From the NCBI GenBank assembly GCA_963825415.1, contig CAWGTD010000003.1, positions 62,001 to 126,000 of the forward strand: a stretch of DNA of 64,000 nucleotides. Reading direction: 5' to 3'. The notes beneath the pieces were generated by a model that saw nothing but the letters and a program-made list of their open reading frames with translations, was not told the DNA's origin and made no database searches. This document shows, in pieces, positions 33,522 to 42,823 of this stretch; position 1 is the first letter of the stretch, and every line of letters starts with the position of its first letter. This DNA is from BP-464 sp963825415. Lineage in GTDB: Bacteria > Actinomycetota > Thermoleophilia > Solirubrobacterales > Solirubrobacteraceae. A program made the translations under genes and the position numbers.

Positions 33522-35741
33522 TCAGCGACGTCGCGATGACGCCAGGTAGCTGTTGCCCGCGGTGACGGTGACCTTTTGATTCTTGCCGACGTCGCTCACG
33601 ATCACGGCGCCCTCGGACACCTGCGTCAGCGTTCCCTCGCAGACGTCCGAGGTCTTCCACTGCGTGCCGCGCTCGACGCCGGACGAGCTGCTGCCCACCA
33701 CACGGAAGGCGCCGTTGGCCTTGGCCTCCAGGTAGCGCGCCACTCGCCGGCGTGAACGCGATGCGCGCTTCTTCGACGCGCCGTTCTTCTGCGTTGCCCG
33801 TGTAGACGGGCAGGAAGAGAAGTCGCCGCCGACCATGGTGAGCCTCGTAACGAGCCGCAGACCCGGGCCGGGGTGCGCCGGCTCCCAGACCTGCGTGAAC
33901 CGGAAGCTGCCGCCGGCGAAGGTGCCGGTGGCGTAGGCACGGCGCCCGGCAGAACCGTCAGCCTGACCGAACCGTTCGTGGCATCGATGATGCTCCCGAC
34001 GGGAATCGACCGCAACGAGTCGACCCCGATACAGGCCGACTCCCCGGGAACGGCGACGCACACGGTCCCGCTGGCCTCCTCGAGATTGCCCGTCTTCCCG
34101 GAGCGGGGCGGCGGAGCGGTTGCCGGGGAACCCGCGGGCGGCGGGGCACCTGCGTCCGCAGGCGACGAGGGCGATCCAGCCTCGCCGGGGGCCGGGCCGG
34201 GGCCCGCGGCGGGCGGAGGGGCTGCCGGAGCATCGATCGTCGTCATCGTCGTCGCGCTGTCGTCGCTGGCATCCGTGTCGATGAAGCCGGCGCCGGGCGC
34301 GGCCGTGGCGGTGTTGGACAGCGTTCCGGTCGCGTTGGCGTTGACCGTGGCGTCGATCGTGTAGGTCAGCATTCCCCCGGCGAGAATCGTCGAGCCCGAC
34401 TCGGCGATGTCGCCGGTGCCGCTTGGCTGCGCACAGCTCGATCCGGCGCTCGCCGTGCACGTCCACGTGACGTCGCTGACCATCGTCGAGAACGCATCGG
34501 TGACGCTCGCGGCGGTGTCGTCGTCGATCCCCTCGTTGGTGACGGTCACCGTCCAGCTGATCGGGTCACCAGCCGTCACCGATGGATCAGGGGACGCGAG
34601 CATGGCGACGTTGAGGTCGACCACCGGTGACGTCGTGTTCAGCAGGATCGTGGACGTGTCGTCGTTCTGGTCGGCCGTGGCGACGTCGGGCTGTGTGTCG
34701 CCGTTGAAATCGCCGATCGCGGGCCACGTGGCGGCGTCTCCGGCGGGGAAGTCCACGTGCGTCTGGAAGGTGCCGTCGCCGTTGCCGATCAGCACCGACA
34801 CTCGCGTGGCGGCGCTCGTGGGGAACAGGTTGGCGGTGACGAGGTCGGGCGTACCGTCGGAGTCGATGTCGGTCACCGACACGCCGCTCACGCCGCCGCC
34901 GGACGTGTACGGGACGCCCGGCGCGAACGTGTCGTCGCCGTTGCCCAGAAACACGGTCACCGTGCTGCCGCTGCCGTTGCCGGCAATGATGTCGAGGTTC
35001 CCGTCGTCGCTGACGTCGGCGACCGCGACGGCAAGCGGGAGGCTTCCGGTGCTGAGCGTGGTGGGCGCCTGGAGCGATCCGTCGCCGTTGCCCTTCAGGA
35101 ACAGGACCGCGCCGCCGCCGCCCTCGGTGGACACCGCCACGTCCGGGTTTCCGTCGACGTCGAAGTTTCCGATCGCGACACCGTTCGAGCCGCTGCCGGC
35201 GCTGTAGGAACCGTGCAGCGTGAAGACGCCGGTCCCGTTGTTGAGCAGCACCGAGACCGAGCCGCCGTAGTTGGCGACGATCAGGTCCGGGAATGTGTCG
35301 CCGTTCATGTCGCCGATCACCACGGAAGCCGGACTGCTCGACGCCGTGTAGTCGACCTTCGGCTGGAGCGTGCCGTCGCCGTTGCCCAGCAACACCGAGA
35401 CTCCGCCACTGAAGTTCGCGGTGACCACGTCTGGCAAAGGTGTCGCCGCTGACGTCGGCGACGGCCACCGAGCTGGGGTTCGCTGCCGTCGTGTACGGGA
35501 CCTGTGTCGCGAACGTACCGTCGCCGTTGCCCAGCAACACCGACACGGAGGCCGCGGCGTAGTTGGCGGTCACGACGTCGAGCTTGGTGTCGCCGTCGAG
35601 GTCGCCCACAGCGGATTGCTTGGGCTGGTCGCCGGTCGCCACCGCGCTCTGGGTGAACATCGGGGCGGCCGCGGCCGGCGCCGCCAGCGTCAGGCAGAGC
35701 GTCACGACGAAAAGAAATGCGCGGCACGACGAGCGACACAC
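33522..35741 (-). pseudogene. secreted FG-GAP/VCBS-repeat protein with DUF11-like domain, two frame breaks
   Basis: From GTG 35741 (GGAG upstream, signal peptide FLFVVTLCLTLAAPAAAA) the protein has FG-GAP-type repeats of the kind GDLDGDTKLDVVTANY...VLLGNGDGTF, seven or more blades of an integrin-like propeller. A DUF11-like segment (WTVTVTNEGIDDDTAASVTD) and a Pro/Ala linker follow, and the tail ends KNQKVTVTAGNSYLA, common in this lineage. The frame breaks twice: an extra base in a run of three near 35437, inside a repeat, and one missing base near 33945. Apart from these the three pieces join perfectly, about 735 residues in all. Sequence error or recent inactivation is likely. Confidence 0.75.
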
Positions 35742-36271
35742 GGCTGAATCTCCAAGCGTCCGGTTACTGGACTAAACGGCAGGGAGATCAACAGCATGCG
35801 CACGCTGCCAAGGCTCTCTGAACGACTCAGGGTAGCCCTCGGGCCCTGCAATAGCCAGGACAGGAGTCCATCGCCACATCGATGTGAAGTTTTTCTGGTG
35901 GGGGCAGACCGCCCCCCACCACGCTGGTGGCCGATCTTAGCCGGGGTTCACGCTCGCGACGGGCGGACTACTCGGCGCAGTCAAGAGGACGACCCATCGC
36001 GCAGTCGTTCACGAAGCTCGGCTCGTGAGAGTGGGGCTGCAAATGGCGACCGAAGACAGCACCCGATCGGTGGTATCCTCATGCGGCATGAACGGGCGGC
36101 GCTCGACCGGTCGCGCCGACGCCGCCGCCGGGCTCGCATACGCGGCAGCGCGCGACTGCCAGGTCCGTGCCGCGGCCGGGGCATCCAGTTAGGTCCGTGA
36201 GGTCTGCGCGCGGAATGCTTATCGGCAGCACGCGCCGGGTAGCGCACGAGAGCGCCCGCGGCTCAGCGGGG
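35742..36271. other. 530-base region without a convincing gene
   Basis: No open frame here has a credible start, ribosome site or family match. It should contain the promoter of the FG-GAP gene (leftwards) and the 3' end of the P450 transcript. One strong hairpin, GGTGGGGGC (35897-35905) with a G/C-rich right arm to 35920, lacks a U-rich tail on either strand, so it is not a typical terminator. A 35-codon frame from ATG 36088 has no supporting ribosome site. Confidence 0.5.
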
Positions 36272-37648
36272 TCAGCCGATTCGGATGCGGCCGCCGCCGT
36301 GTGGGACGACGACGATGCCGCGGCGGGCGCGCGGCGGAAGCTCGTGCTCTGCGGGCTCGATCGACACGCTGCGGAGGATCGTCGCCAGCGCGATCTTGAT
36401 CTCGAGCTCCGCCAAGGCGGCGCCGATGCAGCGCCGGTGGCCCCCGCCGAACGGCAGCCACGAGTAGGACTCGGCGCCGTCGACCAGGAAGCGGTCCGGG
36501 TCGAAGCGCTCCGGGTCGGGGTATCGCGCCGGGTCGTGGTGCAGGCCCCAGCAGTCGATGAGGATCGGGGTCCCGGCCGGAACGGTGTGCGAACCGATGG
36601 CGAACGGCTCGTCGAGCGTGCGACCGGCCGCCACCGGCAGCGGCGGGCGGATCCGCAGAACCTCCTTGACGAGCGCGCCGAGATAGCGGTCGTCGCCCTC
36701 GCGCGCGGCCGTCGTGGCGCGCTTACGGACATCCGGGTGGTGGGCCAGCAGAACGGCGCCCCAGGCGATCGCCGCCGCGGTCGTCTCGTGGCCGGCGCCG
36801 ATCAGCGTGACGAGCTCCTCGCGCAGGTCGCGCTCGGGGATCTCCTCGCCGACGAGCATCGCCAGCACGTCGTCGCGCTCGCCCCTCCGCGGGTCCGCGC
36901 GCGTCGCGGCGATCTGCTCGTCGACCAACGCCATCAGCCGATCGTGGTGGCGCCACCAAGGCACCGTCATGACGTTCCACCGGGTCCGCGCCTTGAGGTT
37001 CGGGAAGTAGGTCATCACGGCCGGCGTGGCCAGCGAGGACGTGAAGGCGAGGGCCTCGCGCACGCGCCGCGGCGGTGCGACGCGCGGCGTGAAGCGCGCG
37101 CTGAGCCGCAGGCGAGCGGCGCCCGCCGGGTAGAAGAGGGTGTCGTCGACGACGTCGCGGAAGCGCCGGCGCAGGGGCTCGTCGACGACGCCGAGCAATG
37201 CCTGCAGGATCACCTCGATGGTGAGGTTCTGCGCGACGGGCAGTACGGCCACGGTCTCGCCCGGCGACCAGCGGCTCACCTCGTCCTGCATCAGGCGCTC
37301 CATCAGCCGCGCGTACGCGCGCACGCGCTCACCGTGGAACAGCGGCAGCAGCAGCTTGCGGCGGGCCAGGTGCTCCTCGCCGTCGAGCAGGATGACCGCC
37401 CCGTCGTCGATCAGCGGCCGCACCGCCTCGTTTGCGTGCCGCTTGGCCAGCGGGTCGCCGGTCAGCAGGCGCTTGATCGCGTCGGCGTCGCTTGTGACGA
37501 CGTGCGGCACCATCGTGCCCGGCCGGATCGTGAAGGTCGAGCCGTAGCGGCGATGCGCGGCGCCCGTGAACTCCGGATAGCGCAAACCCCACAGGACGGC
37601 CTGTGCCAGGCGCGGGCTGCGGGGACCGGGCGGCAGCGCGACGGTCAT
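36272..37648 (-). CDS. cytochrome P450
   Basis: The product is 458 residues from ATG 37648. All P450 landmarks are visible: I-helix oxygen-binding TLIGAGHETTAAAI, the K-helix ExxR in VKEVLRIRPP, PERFDPDRF, and the haem ligand loop FGGGHRRCIGAALAELE with Cys. There is no N-terminal membrane anchor, so it is soluble as usual for bacterial P450s. It monooxygenates an unknown hydrophobic substrate using ferredoxin electrons. It starts 11 bases after the enoyl-reductase-like gene, with a GAGG ribosome site in the gap, so the two form an operon and may act on one lipid or polyketide substrate. Confidence 0.95.
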   Translation of the reverse strand: MTVALPPGPRSPRLAQAVLWGLRYPEFTGAAHRRYGSTFTIRPGTMVPHVVTSDADAIKRLLTGDPLAKRHANEAVRPLIDDGAVILLDGEEHLARRKLLLPLFHGERVRAYARLMERLMQDEVSRWSPGETVAVLPVAQNLTIEVILQALLGVVDEPLRRRFRDVVDDTLFYPAGAARLRLSARFTPRVAPPRRVREALAFTSSLATPAVMTYFPNLKARTRWNVMTVPWWRHHDRLMALVDEQIAATRADPRRGERDDVLAMLVGEEIPERDLREELVTLIGAGHETTAAAIAWGAVLLAHHPDVRKRATTAAREGDDRYLGALVKEVLRIRPPLPVAAGRTLDEPFAIGSHTVPAGTPILIDCWGLHHDPARYPDPERFDPDRFLVDGAESYSWLPFGGGHRRCIGAALAELEIKIALATILRSVSIEPAEHELPPRARRGIVVVPHGGGRIRIG

Positions 37649-37659
37649 CGCCTCGGTCC

Positions 37660-38892
37660 CTAGCGCGTCTCGACGTCGTAGGCGTGCCCTGCCGCACGCA
37701 GGCGCTGCACGAGCACGTCGCCCATCGCGGTCGCCGGGGTGAGGACGCCCGCGGCGTCCGGGAGCCGTTCGCCATCGGTGGCAAGCGCCAGCGCGGACTC
37801 TCCGAGCATCACCGCGGTCGCCTTGTAGCCCGGGTCGCCCGGCGCGAATATCCGGCAGACCAGATCGGCGCCCGTGCTCGTCTGCGCGTGGGTGTCGATC
37901 TTGAAAAAGCCGCGGTCGCGGGTCTTCTCGCTCGGCCCCTCGCCCGGGTCGGGCAGCACGCGGTCGAGGATCGCCCGCGTGGGCGTGATCGACAGGCCGG
38001 CGACCAGCGCGCCCAGAGCCGCCGAGATGCCCGCCGCCTTGACCGGACCGAGCGGCAGGCCGCCGGTGAGCATCAGCTCGCGGTAGCGCAGCGACCGCCC
38101 GTAGGCGTGGCCCTGTAGCGCGTTGCTGCGCCGCACCACACGAGTGTTGACCGTGCCCATCACGAACGGCGCTAGCCACCCGCCGAGCTCCTCGTCGTGT
38201 AGCGGGCCCATCGGGTCGCGCTCGTTGCCCAGGTCGGGCTCGGCGCCGCGGTCGGGGCTCAGCGCGTAGGGGTCGGCCATCACCCGGCGCGACGCCTTGT
38301 CGGCCTTGGCCTCGTCGACGGTGACCCGCATCGTGTCGATGGTGCCGCCGCTCGCGCTGCCGCGTATCGCGCGCACCACCAGGGTCGTCTTCTCGAGGTC
38401 GCCGGCGCCGGTCCGCTGCGCGTGTTGGTGGAGCAGGAGCACCCCCAGGTCCGACGGGATCGAGTCGAACCCGCACGTGTGGACGATCCGCGCGCCGCTG
38501 GCCTTCGCCGCCGCGTCGGCGGCGTCGATCGACCGGCGCATGAACAGCGTCTCGCCGGTCAGGTCGGCGTAGTGCGTGCCGGCCGCAGCGCACGCCTCGA
38601 CGAGCGGCAGGCCGTACTTCAGGTAGGGCCCGACGGTCGTCGCCACGACGGTCGTCGACTCCGCCAGTGCCTGCAGCGCGGAGGCGTCTTGGCTGTCGGC
38701 GACAACCAGCGGCCACTCGGCCGCCGCGCTCCCGAGCTCGCCCCGACTGCGCTCGAGCTTCTCGCGCGAACGGCCGCCAAGGGCGATCTTCGTGCCGGCG
38801 GGCGCCGCGCTCGCCAGGTAGGCCGCTGTCAGGCGGCCGGCGAAGCCGGTGGCGCCGAAGACCACGATGTCGTGCTCGCGCATGGTGGTCAT
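37660..38892 (-). CDS. saccharopine dehydrogenase-like / trans-acting enoyl reductase family protein
   Basis: The product is 410 residues. The N-terminal Rossmann motif IVVFGATGFAGRLTAAYL and the segment ALGGRSREKLERSR match the family that includes mycobacterial trans-acting enoyl reductases of glycolipid synthesis (Rv2953-type) and many proteins annotated saccharopine dehydrogenase. TYADLTGETLF and RIVHTCGFDSIPSDLGVLLL are also typical. It probably reduces a double bond of a lipid intermediate with NAD(P)H. ATG 38892 and ATG 38883 are both possible starts. It is upstream of the P450 in one operon. A hairpin terminator follows the methyltransferase gene upstream, so this is the first gene of its transcript. 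Confidence 0.85.
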   Translation of the reverse strand: MTTMREHDIVVFGATGFAGRLTAAYLASAAPAGTKIALGGRSREKLERSRGELGSAAAEWPLVVADSQDASALQALAESTTVVATTVGPYLKYGLPLVEACAAAGTHYADLTGETLFMRRSIDAADAAAKASGARIVHTCGFDSIPSDLGVLLLHQHAQRTGAGDLEKTTLVVRAIRGSASGGTIDTMRVTVDEAKADKASRRVMADPYALSPDRGAEPDLGNERDPMGPLHDEELGGWLAPFVMGTVNTRVVRRSNALQGHAYGRSLRYRELMLTGGLPLGPVKAAGISAALGALVAGLSITPTRAILDRVLPDPGEGPSEKTRDRGFFKIDTHAQTSTGADLVCRIFAPGDPGYKATAVMLGESALALATDGERLPDAAGVLTPATAMGDVLVQRLRAAGHAYDVETR

Positions 38893-38912
38893 ACTCGCAG
38901 CGCAGAACGCAG

Positions 38913-38935
38913 AAAGCCCCCTCGTGCGAGGGGGC
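38913..38935 (-). terminator. Rho-independent-type terminator after methyltransferase gene
   Basis: On the minus strand GCCCCCTC and GAGGGGGC form an eight-base-pair stem around a four-base loop, followed by TTTCT. It lies 26 bases past the methyltransferase stop. The G5/C5 core resembles the hairpins at 53.94 and 54.98 kb. Confidence 0.65.
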
Positions 38936-38961
38936 CCTCCGCCAGTCCTTCCTGCGCGCGC

Positions 38962-39792
38962 TCAGTGGCGCGTCCCTACCGCCAGGAGGAACTCCTTGTC
39001 GAACCGCGCCCGGTCAGGGGTGCCGCGGTTCCACTCGTCGCAGAAGCTGTCGAGCGCCTCGTCGAACTCGGTCGCGCGACCGTTCTTGTCCGCGTTGGCG
39101 CGAGCCGCGATCGTCGGCCCGTAGCGCGCCTTGAAGTGCTCTCCGTAATCACGGGGGCGCTCGAAGGCCGTGATCTCGAGCTCGTCGCGCTCGAGCGCCT
39201 GCCAGCCGACGCGCCCGCCGAACAGGCCCTGGAGGTGCTCCTCGCTGCCCCACAGCGGCGGAGGCTGCGCGCCGGGCGGCGGCGGGGGAGCGAACGGCCC
39301 CATCGTCCGGAACAGCGCGCCGAGCATGCCCTCCGGCGTCCAGCTCAGCAGCCCGATCGTCCCGCCGGGGCGACAGACCCGCACGAGCTCGTCCGCGACG
39401 ACCTGGTGATGGGGCGCGAACATCGCGCCGATCGAGGACATGACGACGTCGAACGACGCGTCCTCGAAGGGCAGGTTCTCGGCGTCGGCCTCGACCCAGT
39501 CGAGCTCGAGCCCCTGCGCCTCGGCCTGCGCGCGGCCGGCCTCGAGCAGCTCGGGGGTCAGGTCGCTGGCGGTCACGTTCGCGCCGGTTCGTGCTGCCGG
39601 GATCGACGCGTTGCCGGTGCCGGCGGCCACGTCGAGGACGCGCATGCCGGGGCCGATCCCGCAGGCCTCGACGAGCCGCGGCCCGAGCGGCAGCAGGAAG
39701 GTCTCGACCATCGACGGATAGTCGCCCGAGGCCCACATCTTGCGATGGCGGCCCTTGAGCTCCGAATCGGGCAGGTCTGTTGTTGCAGGCAT
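38962..39792 (-). CDS. class I SAM-dependent methyltransferase
   Basis: The product is 276 residues from ATG 39792, preceded by GGGGGAA; an upstream frame extension is unlikely. SAM-binding motif I reads MRVLDVAAGTGNASIPAA, then VTASDLTPELLEAGRAQA (motif post-I) and DAENLPFEDASFDVVMSS (motif II-III). These match ubiquinone/menaquinone-type and other small-molecule methyltransferases. The acceptor is unknown. A proline run (PFAPPPPPGAQPPP) sits in the substrate-side insert. It is divergent from nothing obvious and is followed by a hairpin terminator. Confidence 0.9.
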   Translation of the reverse strand: MPATTDLPDSELKGRHRKMWASGDYPSMVETFLLPLGPRLVEACGIGPGMRVLDVAAGTGNASIPAARTGANVTASDLTPELLEAGRAQAEAQGLELDWVEADAENLPFEDASFDVVMSSIGAMFAPHHQVVADELVRVCRPGGTIGLLSWTPEGMLGALFRTMGPFAPPPPPGAQPPPLWGSEEHLQGLFGGRVGWQALERDELEITAFERPRDYGEHFKARYGPTIAARANADKNGRATEFDEALDSFCDEWNRGTPDRARFDKEFLLAVGTRH

Positions 39793-39898
39793 GTCGTTCC
39801 CCCAAGCAATGGTTGACGTATCGGTCGCCGCGGACCGTAAGCCGCGCCGGAGGGCCATACATCGGGAGGAATCCCTATCTGCTGCCGGTGCTCTATGC

Positions 39899-41512
39899 CT
39901 ACGCCGGGCGCTCCGCGCGCGCCGCGTGCGCGGCGGCCTCGGCGCGGTTGCGCACGCCGAGCTTGGAGAGGATGCGGCTCACGTGGTGTCCCGCCGTCTT
40001 CTCGGTGATGAACAGCGCTTGGGCGATCTGGGCGTTCGACATGCCCCGCGTGAGCAACCCGAGCACCTCCTGCTCGCGCGCCGTGAGCTCCCCGTAGCTG
40101 CGCGAACGCGCGCCGGTCGCCTCCCCAAGGTCGCGGAGTACGGCCGCGGCGGCGTCCATCGCACGCGACGCGCCCAGCTCGCGGAACGCCGCAAAGGCGG
40201 CGCGCGCCTCCTCCCGCGCCAGCTCAGCCTGGTTGCCCGCGAGTGCGCAGGCCAGCTCCAGGCGCGCCTCGCCCATGTCGAGCGGCATCGCGAGCAGGCC
40301 GAAGGCGGCCAGCGCGTGGCGCGCCGGCTCAGCCGCCTCGTTCGTCCGCCCCGCGGCGAGGTGGACCCGCGCCATGGCCAGCTGCGCCCGGGCTCCGACC
40401 AGCCGAATGCCAGAACTCTCCGCGAGCTCGGCAAGCTGGTGCGCGGCAGCAACCGCGCCCTCGCCGTCCCCGCACGCCAGGCGAGCGTCGACGAGCGGGG
40501 CCAGCATCTGCGTGCTTGCCACGGTGTCGTCTCTCGCGCTGCTCAGGCCGCGTTCCAACAGCGCGGCGGCCACCTGCGGCTGACCGTCGGCGATCCGCAG
40601 CTGCGCGAGGGCGCGCAGTGAGGACGGATGCTCCTCGCGACCGGCCAGCAGCTGCTCGGCCTCCGTCAGCCGACCCTGGCGGACGCGCAGCTCGGCCAAC
40701 GCCGCGACAGTGGGCGCCCCCATGGCCGGCACGAACCGGGCGTGGGTCTCCAGCGCGGTCTCGAGAGCCTGCTCGGCTTCCGGCCAGCGACCGCGGGCCA
40801 CCAGGACGTCGGCGTGGATCGTGCGGCAGGCGCCGAGCAGCGGCAGCGTCTCGTGCTCGCGGGCGAAGTCGTCGACCAGCTCGCACCACTCCGCGGCGCG
40901 CTCCCACTCCCCGGCCTTGGTGCACGCCACGATCAGGTTGCAGTAGGCCTCCGCGAGCGTGTGGACGTTGCGCACGCGCCCGGCCGTCGCCGCGGCCATC
41001 GCCTCGTCGAGCAACTCCATTCCCTCGGCCAGCCGCCCGGCGCTGACCTCCGTTCGCCCGAGCAGGCTGAGCGCGAAGACCTCGAGGTCGCCGGAGCCGG
41101 TGGTGCGCGCGATGGCCATCGCCCTGCGCGCGTGCTCGCCGCACTCCTCGAGGCTCTCGGCGTGCCGCGCCCGCTCCACCGCGATCCAGCCCTGCCCTTC
41201 GCAGTCTGCGTCCTCGAGCGCCCGCTCGGCGCGCGACAGCCACCCGCGGGCGGCCGACGCGCGGCCGGAGAGCATGTACTGATGCGAGACCCATGCGGCG
41301 ACACGCGCGCCCTCGTCGCAGCGTCCGCAGCGCACGTACTCCTCGAAGGCCTGCTCGCGGGTGGCGACCCCCTCCTCGACGTGCCCCAGGAACCACTGCG
41401 CGAGCCCCAGACCATCGCGCGCTTCAGGGCTCTCGTCCTCGGCGAGGGCGTCCTCGAACGCCGCGCGCGCCGCATCCCACTGCGCGGCCTCCAGGAGTCG
41501 CAGGCCATCCAT
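39899..41512 (-). CDS. LuxR-type regulator with N-terminal TPR-like helical repeats
   Basis: The product is 537 residues from ATG 41512. The last 65 residues are a LuxR/GerE helix-turn-helix: LTAREQEVLGLLTRGMSNAQIAQALFITEKTAGHHV. The first 450 residues are a string of helical pairs with TPR character, with no ATP-binding loop, so it is not a full LAL/MalT-type regulator. It resembles the sensor and DNA-binding parts of such regulators without the ATPase. The sensed signal and target genes are not evident. It lies downstream of the 152-aa protein, 16 bases after its stop. Confidence 0.88.
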   Translation of the reverse strand: MDGLRLLEAAQWDAARAAFEDALAEDESPEARDGLGLAQWFLGHVEEGVATREQAFEEYVRCGRCDEGARVAAWVSHQYMLSGRASAARGWLSRAERALEDADCEGQGWIAVERARHAESLEECGEHARRAMAIARTTGSGDLEVFALSLLGRTEVSAGRLAEGMELLDEAMAAATAGRVRNVHTLAEAYCNLIVACTKAGEWERAAEWCELVDDFAREHETLPLLGACRTIHADVLVARGRWPEAEQALETALETHARFVPAMGAPTVAALAELRVRQGRLTEAEQLLAGREEHPSSLRALAQLRIADGQPQVAAALLERGLSSARDDTVASTQMLAPLVDARLACGDGEGAVAAAHQLAELAESSGIRLVGARAQLAMARVHLAAGRTNEAAEPARHALAAFGLLAMPLDMGEARLELACALAGNQAELAREEARAAFAAFRELGASRAMDAAAAVLRDLGEATGARSRSYGELTAREQEVLGLLTRGMSNAQIAQALFITEKTAGHHVSRILSKLGVRNRAEAAAHAARAERPA

Positions 41513-41528
41513 GGACGTGATTATCCGC

Positions 41529-41987
41529 TCAGCGACCGAGCGTGCGCAGGAAGTCCCGCGCACGCGGCGGCACGGAGCTGATGAGCTCGCGCACCGCGCT
41601 CATGCCGGCGCGCAGGGCCGGGTCGCCCACGTCGACCGGGAGCATCGAGTCCTGGAGCTCGGCCAGCAGCCTGTCGGCCTCGCGCGCCGCGCCGGCAGCT
41701 CTTTCCACGAGGTCGTGGCCGGTCTGGTTGCCGTGCCCCACGTCGCCGACGGCAAAGGATCGCTGCGCAAGGCCATGTGCCGCCGCAAATTCTGTGTGCG
41801 TGCGCTGCGCTCGGGCCAGCGCTTGCTGCGCCGGGCGGAACAGCTGGTCCTCAATCCGATCGGCGCTGTGCTCGTCGAGCACCTCGTACGCCTCCCCGAG
41901 GCACGCCAGTGCCAGCGCGACCTGCTCGATCGCGGCGGCGATCTCGTCCAGCACCTGCTGTCGGCCGTCAGCCGCCGAGTAGCTCAA
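41529..41987 (-). CDS. 152-aa hypothetical protein coupled to zinc-ribbon gene
   Basis: The start is read as TTG 41987 because it overlaps the stop of the upstream zinc-ribbon gene as TTGA, giving translational coupling. The protein is almost all helical (EIAAAIEQVALALACLGEAYEVLDEHSAD) with two long helices, no signal and one conserved-looking Cys. No family is recognised. It is the middle gene of a likely three-gene unit ending with the LuxR-type regulator. Confidence 0.6.
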   Translation of the reverse strand: MSYSAADGRQQVLDEIAAAIEQVALALACLGEAYEVLDEHSADRIEDQLFRPAQQALARAQRTHTEFAAAHGLAQRSFAVGDVGHGNQTGHDLVERAAGAAREADRLLAELQDSMLPVDVGDPALRAGMSAVRELISSVPPRARDFLRTLGR

Positions 41988-42280
41988 GCGCGAGCTAGCA
42001 GTACGCGGACCTCGACGCACGCCGGTCGCCCCGGGCTGTCGAACGCCAGGAAGTCGCGGATGGCGCCATCAGTGGCACAGAAGGGGCAGGCCAGCGCCTT
42101 CGTCGGCGAGAAAGCCCCGGGCGGCAGCAAGACCGGTGCGTCGCACGCCGGGCATGTGAGCGTGGCGGTCGCGAGGTGGGCGCCGCGCACCGCCAGGCTT
42201 TCCTCGTGCCAGCCGACCACGCGCTCGACCGGTGCCGCCCGGATCGGGCCGATTGCGGAGTACCGACGGTGGAGCGCCAT
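41984..42280 (-). CDS. small zinc-ribbon protein
   Basis: The product is 98 residues from ATG 42280. Two CxxC pairs, CPACDAPVLL and CPFCATDG, spaced by about 20 residues, form a rubredoxin-like zinc ribbon in the middle of the protein. A basic N-terminus (MALHRRYSAIGPIR) and an acidic tail surround it. The role (nucleic acid or protein binding) is unknown. Its stop overlaps the next start, so it is co-expressed with the 152-aa protein and probably the LuxR regulator. It is divergent from the DGPF gene. Confidence 0.72.
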   Translation of the reverse strand: MALHRRYSAIGPIRAAPVERVVGWHEESLAVRGAHLATATLTCPACDAPVLLPPGAFSPTKALACPFCATDGAIRDFLAFDSPGRPACVEVRVLLARA

Positions 42281-42323
42281 GCCGGGCGAGTCTAAGCGGC
42301 TCCCCAAAGAACTTGCGGCACGA

Positions 42324-42351
42324 TGTCGAGAAACGCCGGCCGGCTCCGCTC
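42324..42351 (+). promoter_or_regulatory. candidate ECF42-type promoter before DGPF gene
   Basis: TGTCGA (42324-42329) lies 79 bases before the DGPF start and matches the -35 motif that I recall being reported for ECF42 sigma factors in Streptomyces. Seventeen bases on, CGCTC (42347-42351) only partly resembles the reported CG-A/T-C -10 element. Together with the next-door ECF42 gene this suggests autoregulation. The -10 match is imperfect. Confidence 0.4.
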
Positions 42352-42407
42352 ACCACGTGAAGGGCCCCGACATGCGCGGCCCACAACCACACACCAGGAG
42401 ACCACGA

Positions 42408-42818
42408 ATGCCCAAGTACCTGCTGCTCAAGCACTACCGCGGCGGCCCCGAGCCGCACCATCCCTTCCCGCCGATGGACCAGTGGGCCCCCGAGGACGTC
42501 GAGGCGCACATGGCGTTCCTAAGGCACTTCCGCGAGCTGCTCCAGGAGAAGGGCGAGTACGTCGGCGCGCAGGCGCTCACGCCGGCGCGCACCTGGGTGC
42601 GCTACGGCGGCGCGGACGCGGCGCCCGTCACCACCGACGGACCGCACCCCGAGACCAGCGACCTGATCGCGGGCTGGTACATGATCGACGTCGAGTCCTC
42701 CGAGCGCGCGCACGAGCTCGCGGCGTACGTCTCCTCCGAGCCCGGCCCCGGCGGCGAGCCGCTGTACGAGTGGATCGACGTCCGGGAGATCATGTTCGAG
42801 GCGCCGTCGGCGGACTGA
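42408..42818 (+). CDS. YCII/DGPF-domain protein linked to ECF42 sigma factor
   Basis: The product is 136 residues, starting MPKYLLLKHYRGGPEPHHPFPPMDQW, after CAGGAG. It has the ferredoxin-like YCII fold of the DGPF family; the name motif appears here as DGPHPET. GWYMIDVESSERAHELAAYVSS is the usual central strand and helix. DGPF proteins are thought to be small substrate-binding proteins or enzymes controlled by ECF42 sigma factors. The sigma gene begins five bases after this stop, which fits that pairing. Confidence 0.9.
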   Translation: MPKYLLLKHYRGGPEPHHPFPPMDQWAPEDVEAHMAFLRHFRELLQEKGEYVGAQALTPARTWVRYGGADAAPVTTDGPHPETSDLIAGWYMIDVESSERAHELAAYVSSEPGPGGEPLYEWIDVREIMFEAPSAD

Positions 42819-42823
42819 CCGGC

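Noticed and set aside
35897..35920. GC-rich hairpin read as a terminator
   Set aside because: The stem is strong but no U-rich tail follows on either strand, so I report it only as part of the gene-free region.
36088..36192. 35-codon frame from ATG 36088
   Set aside because: There is no ribosome site and the codon composition is that of noncoding GC-rich sequence.
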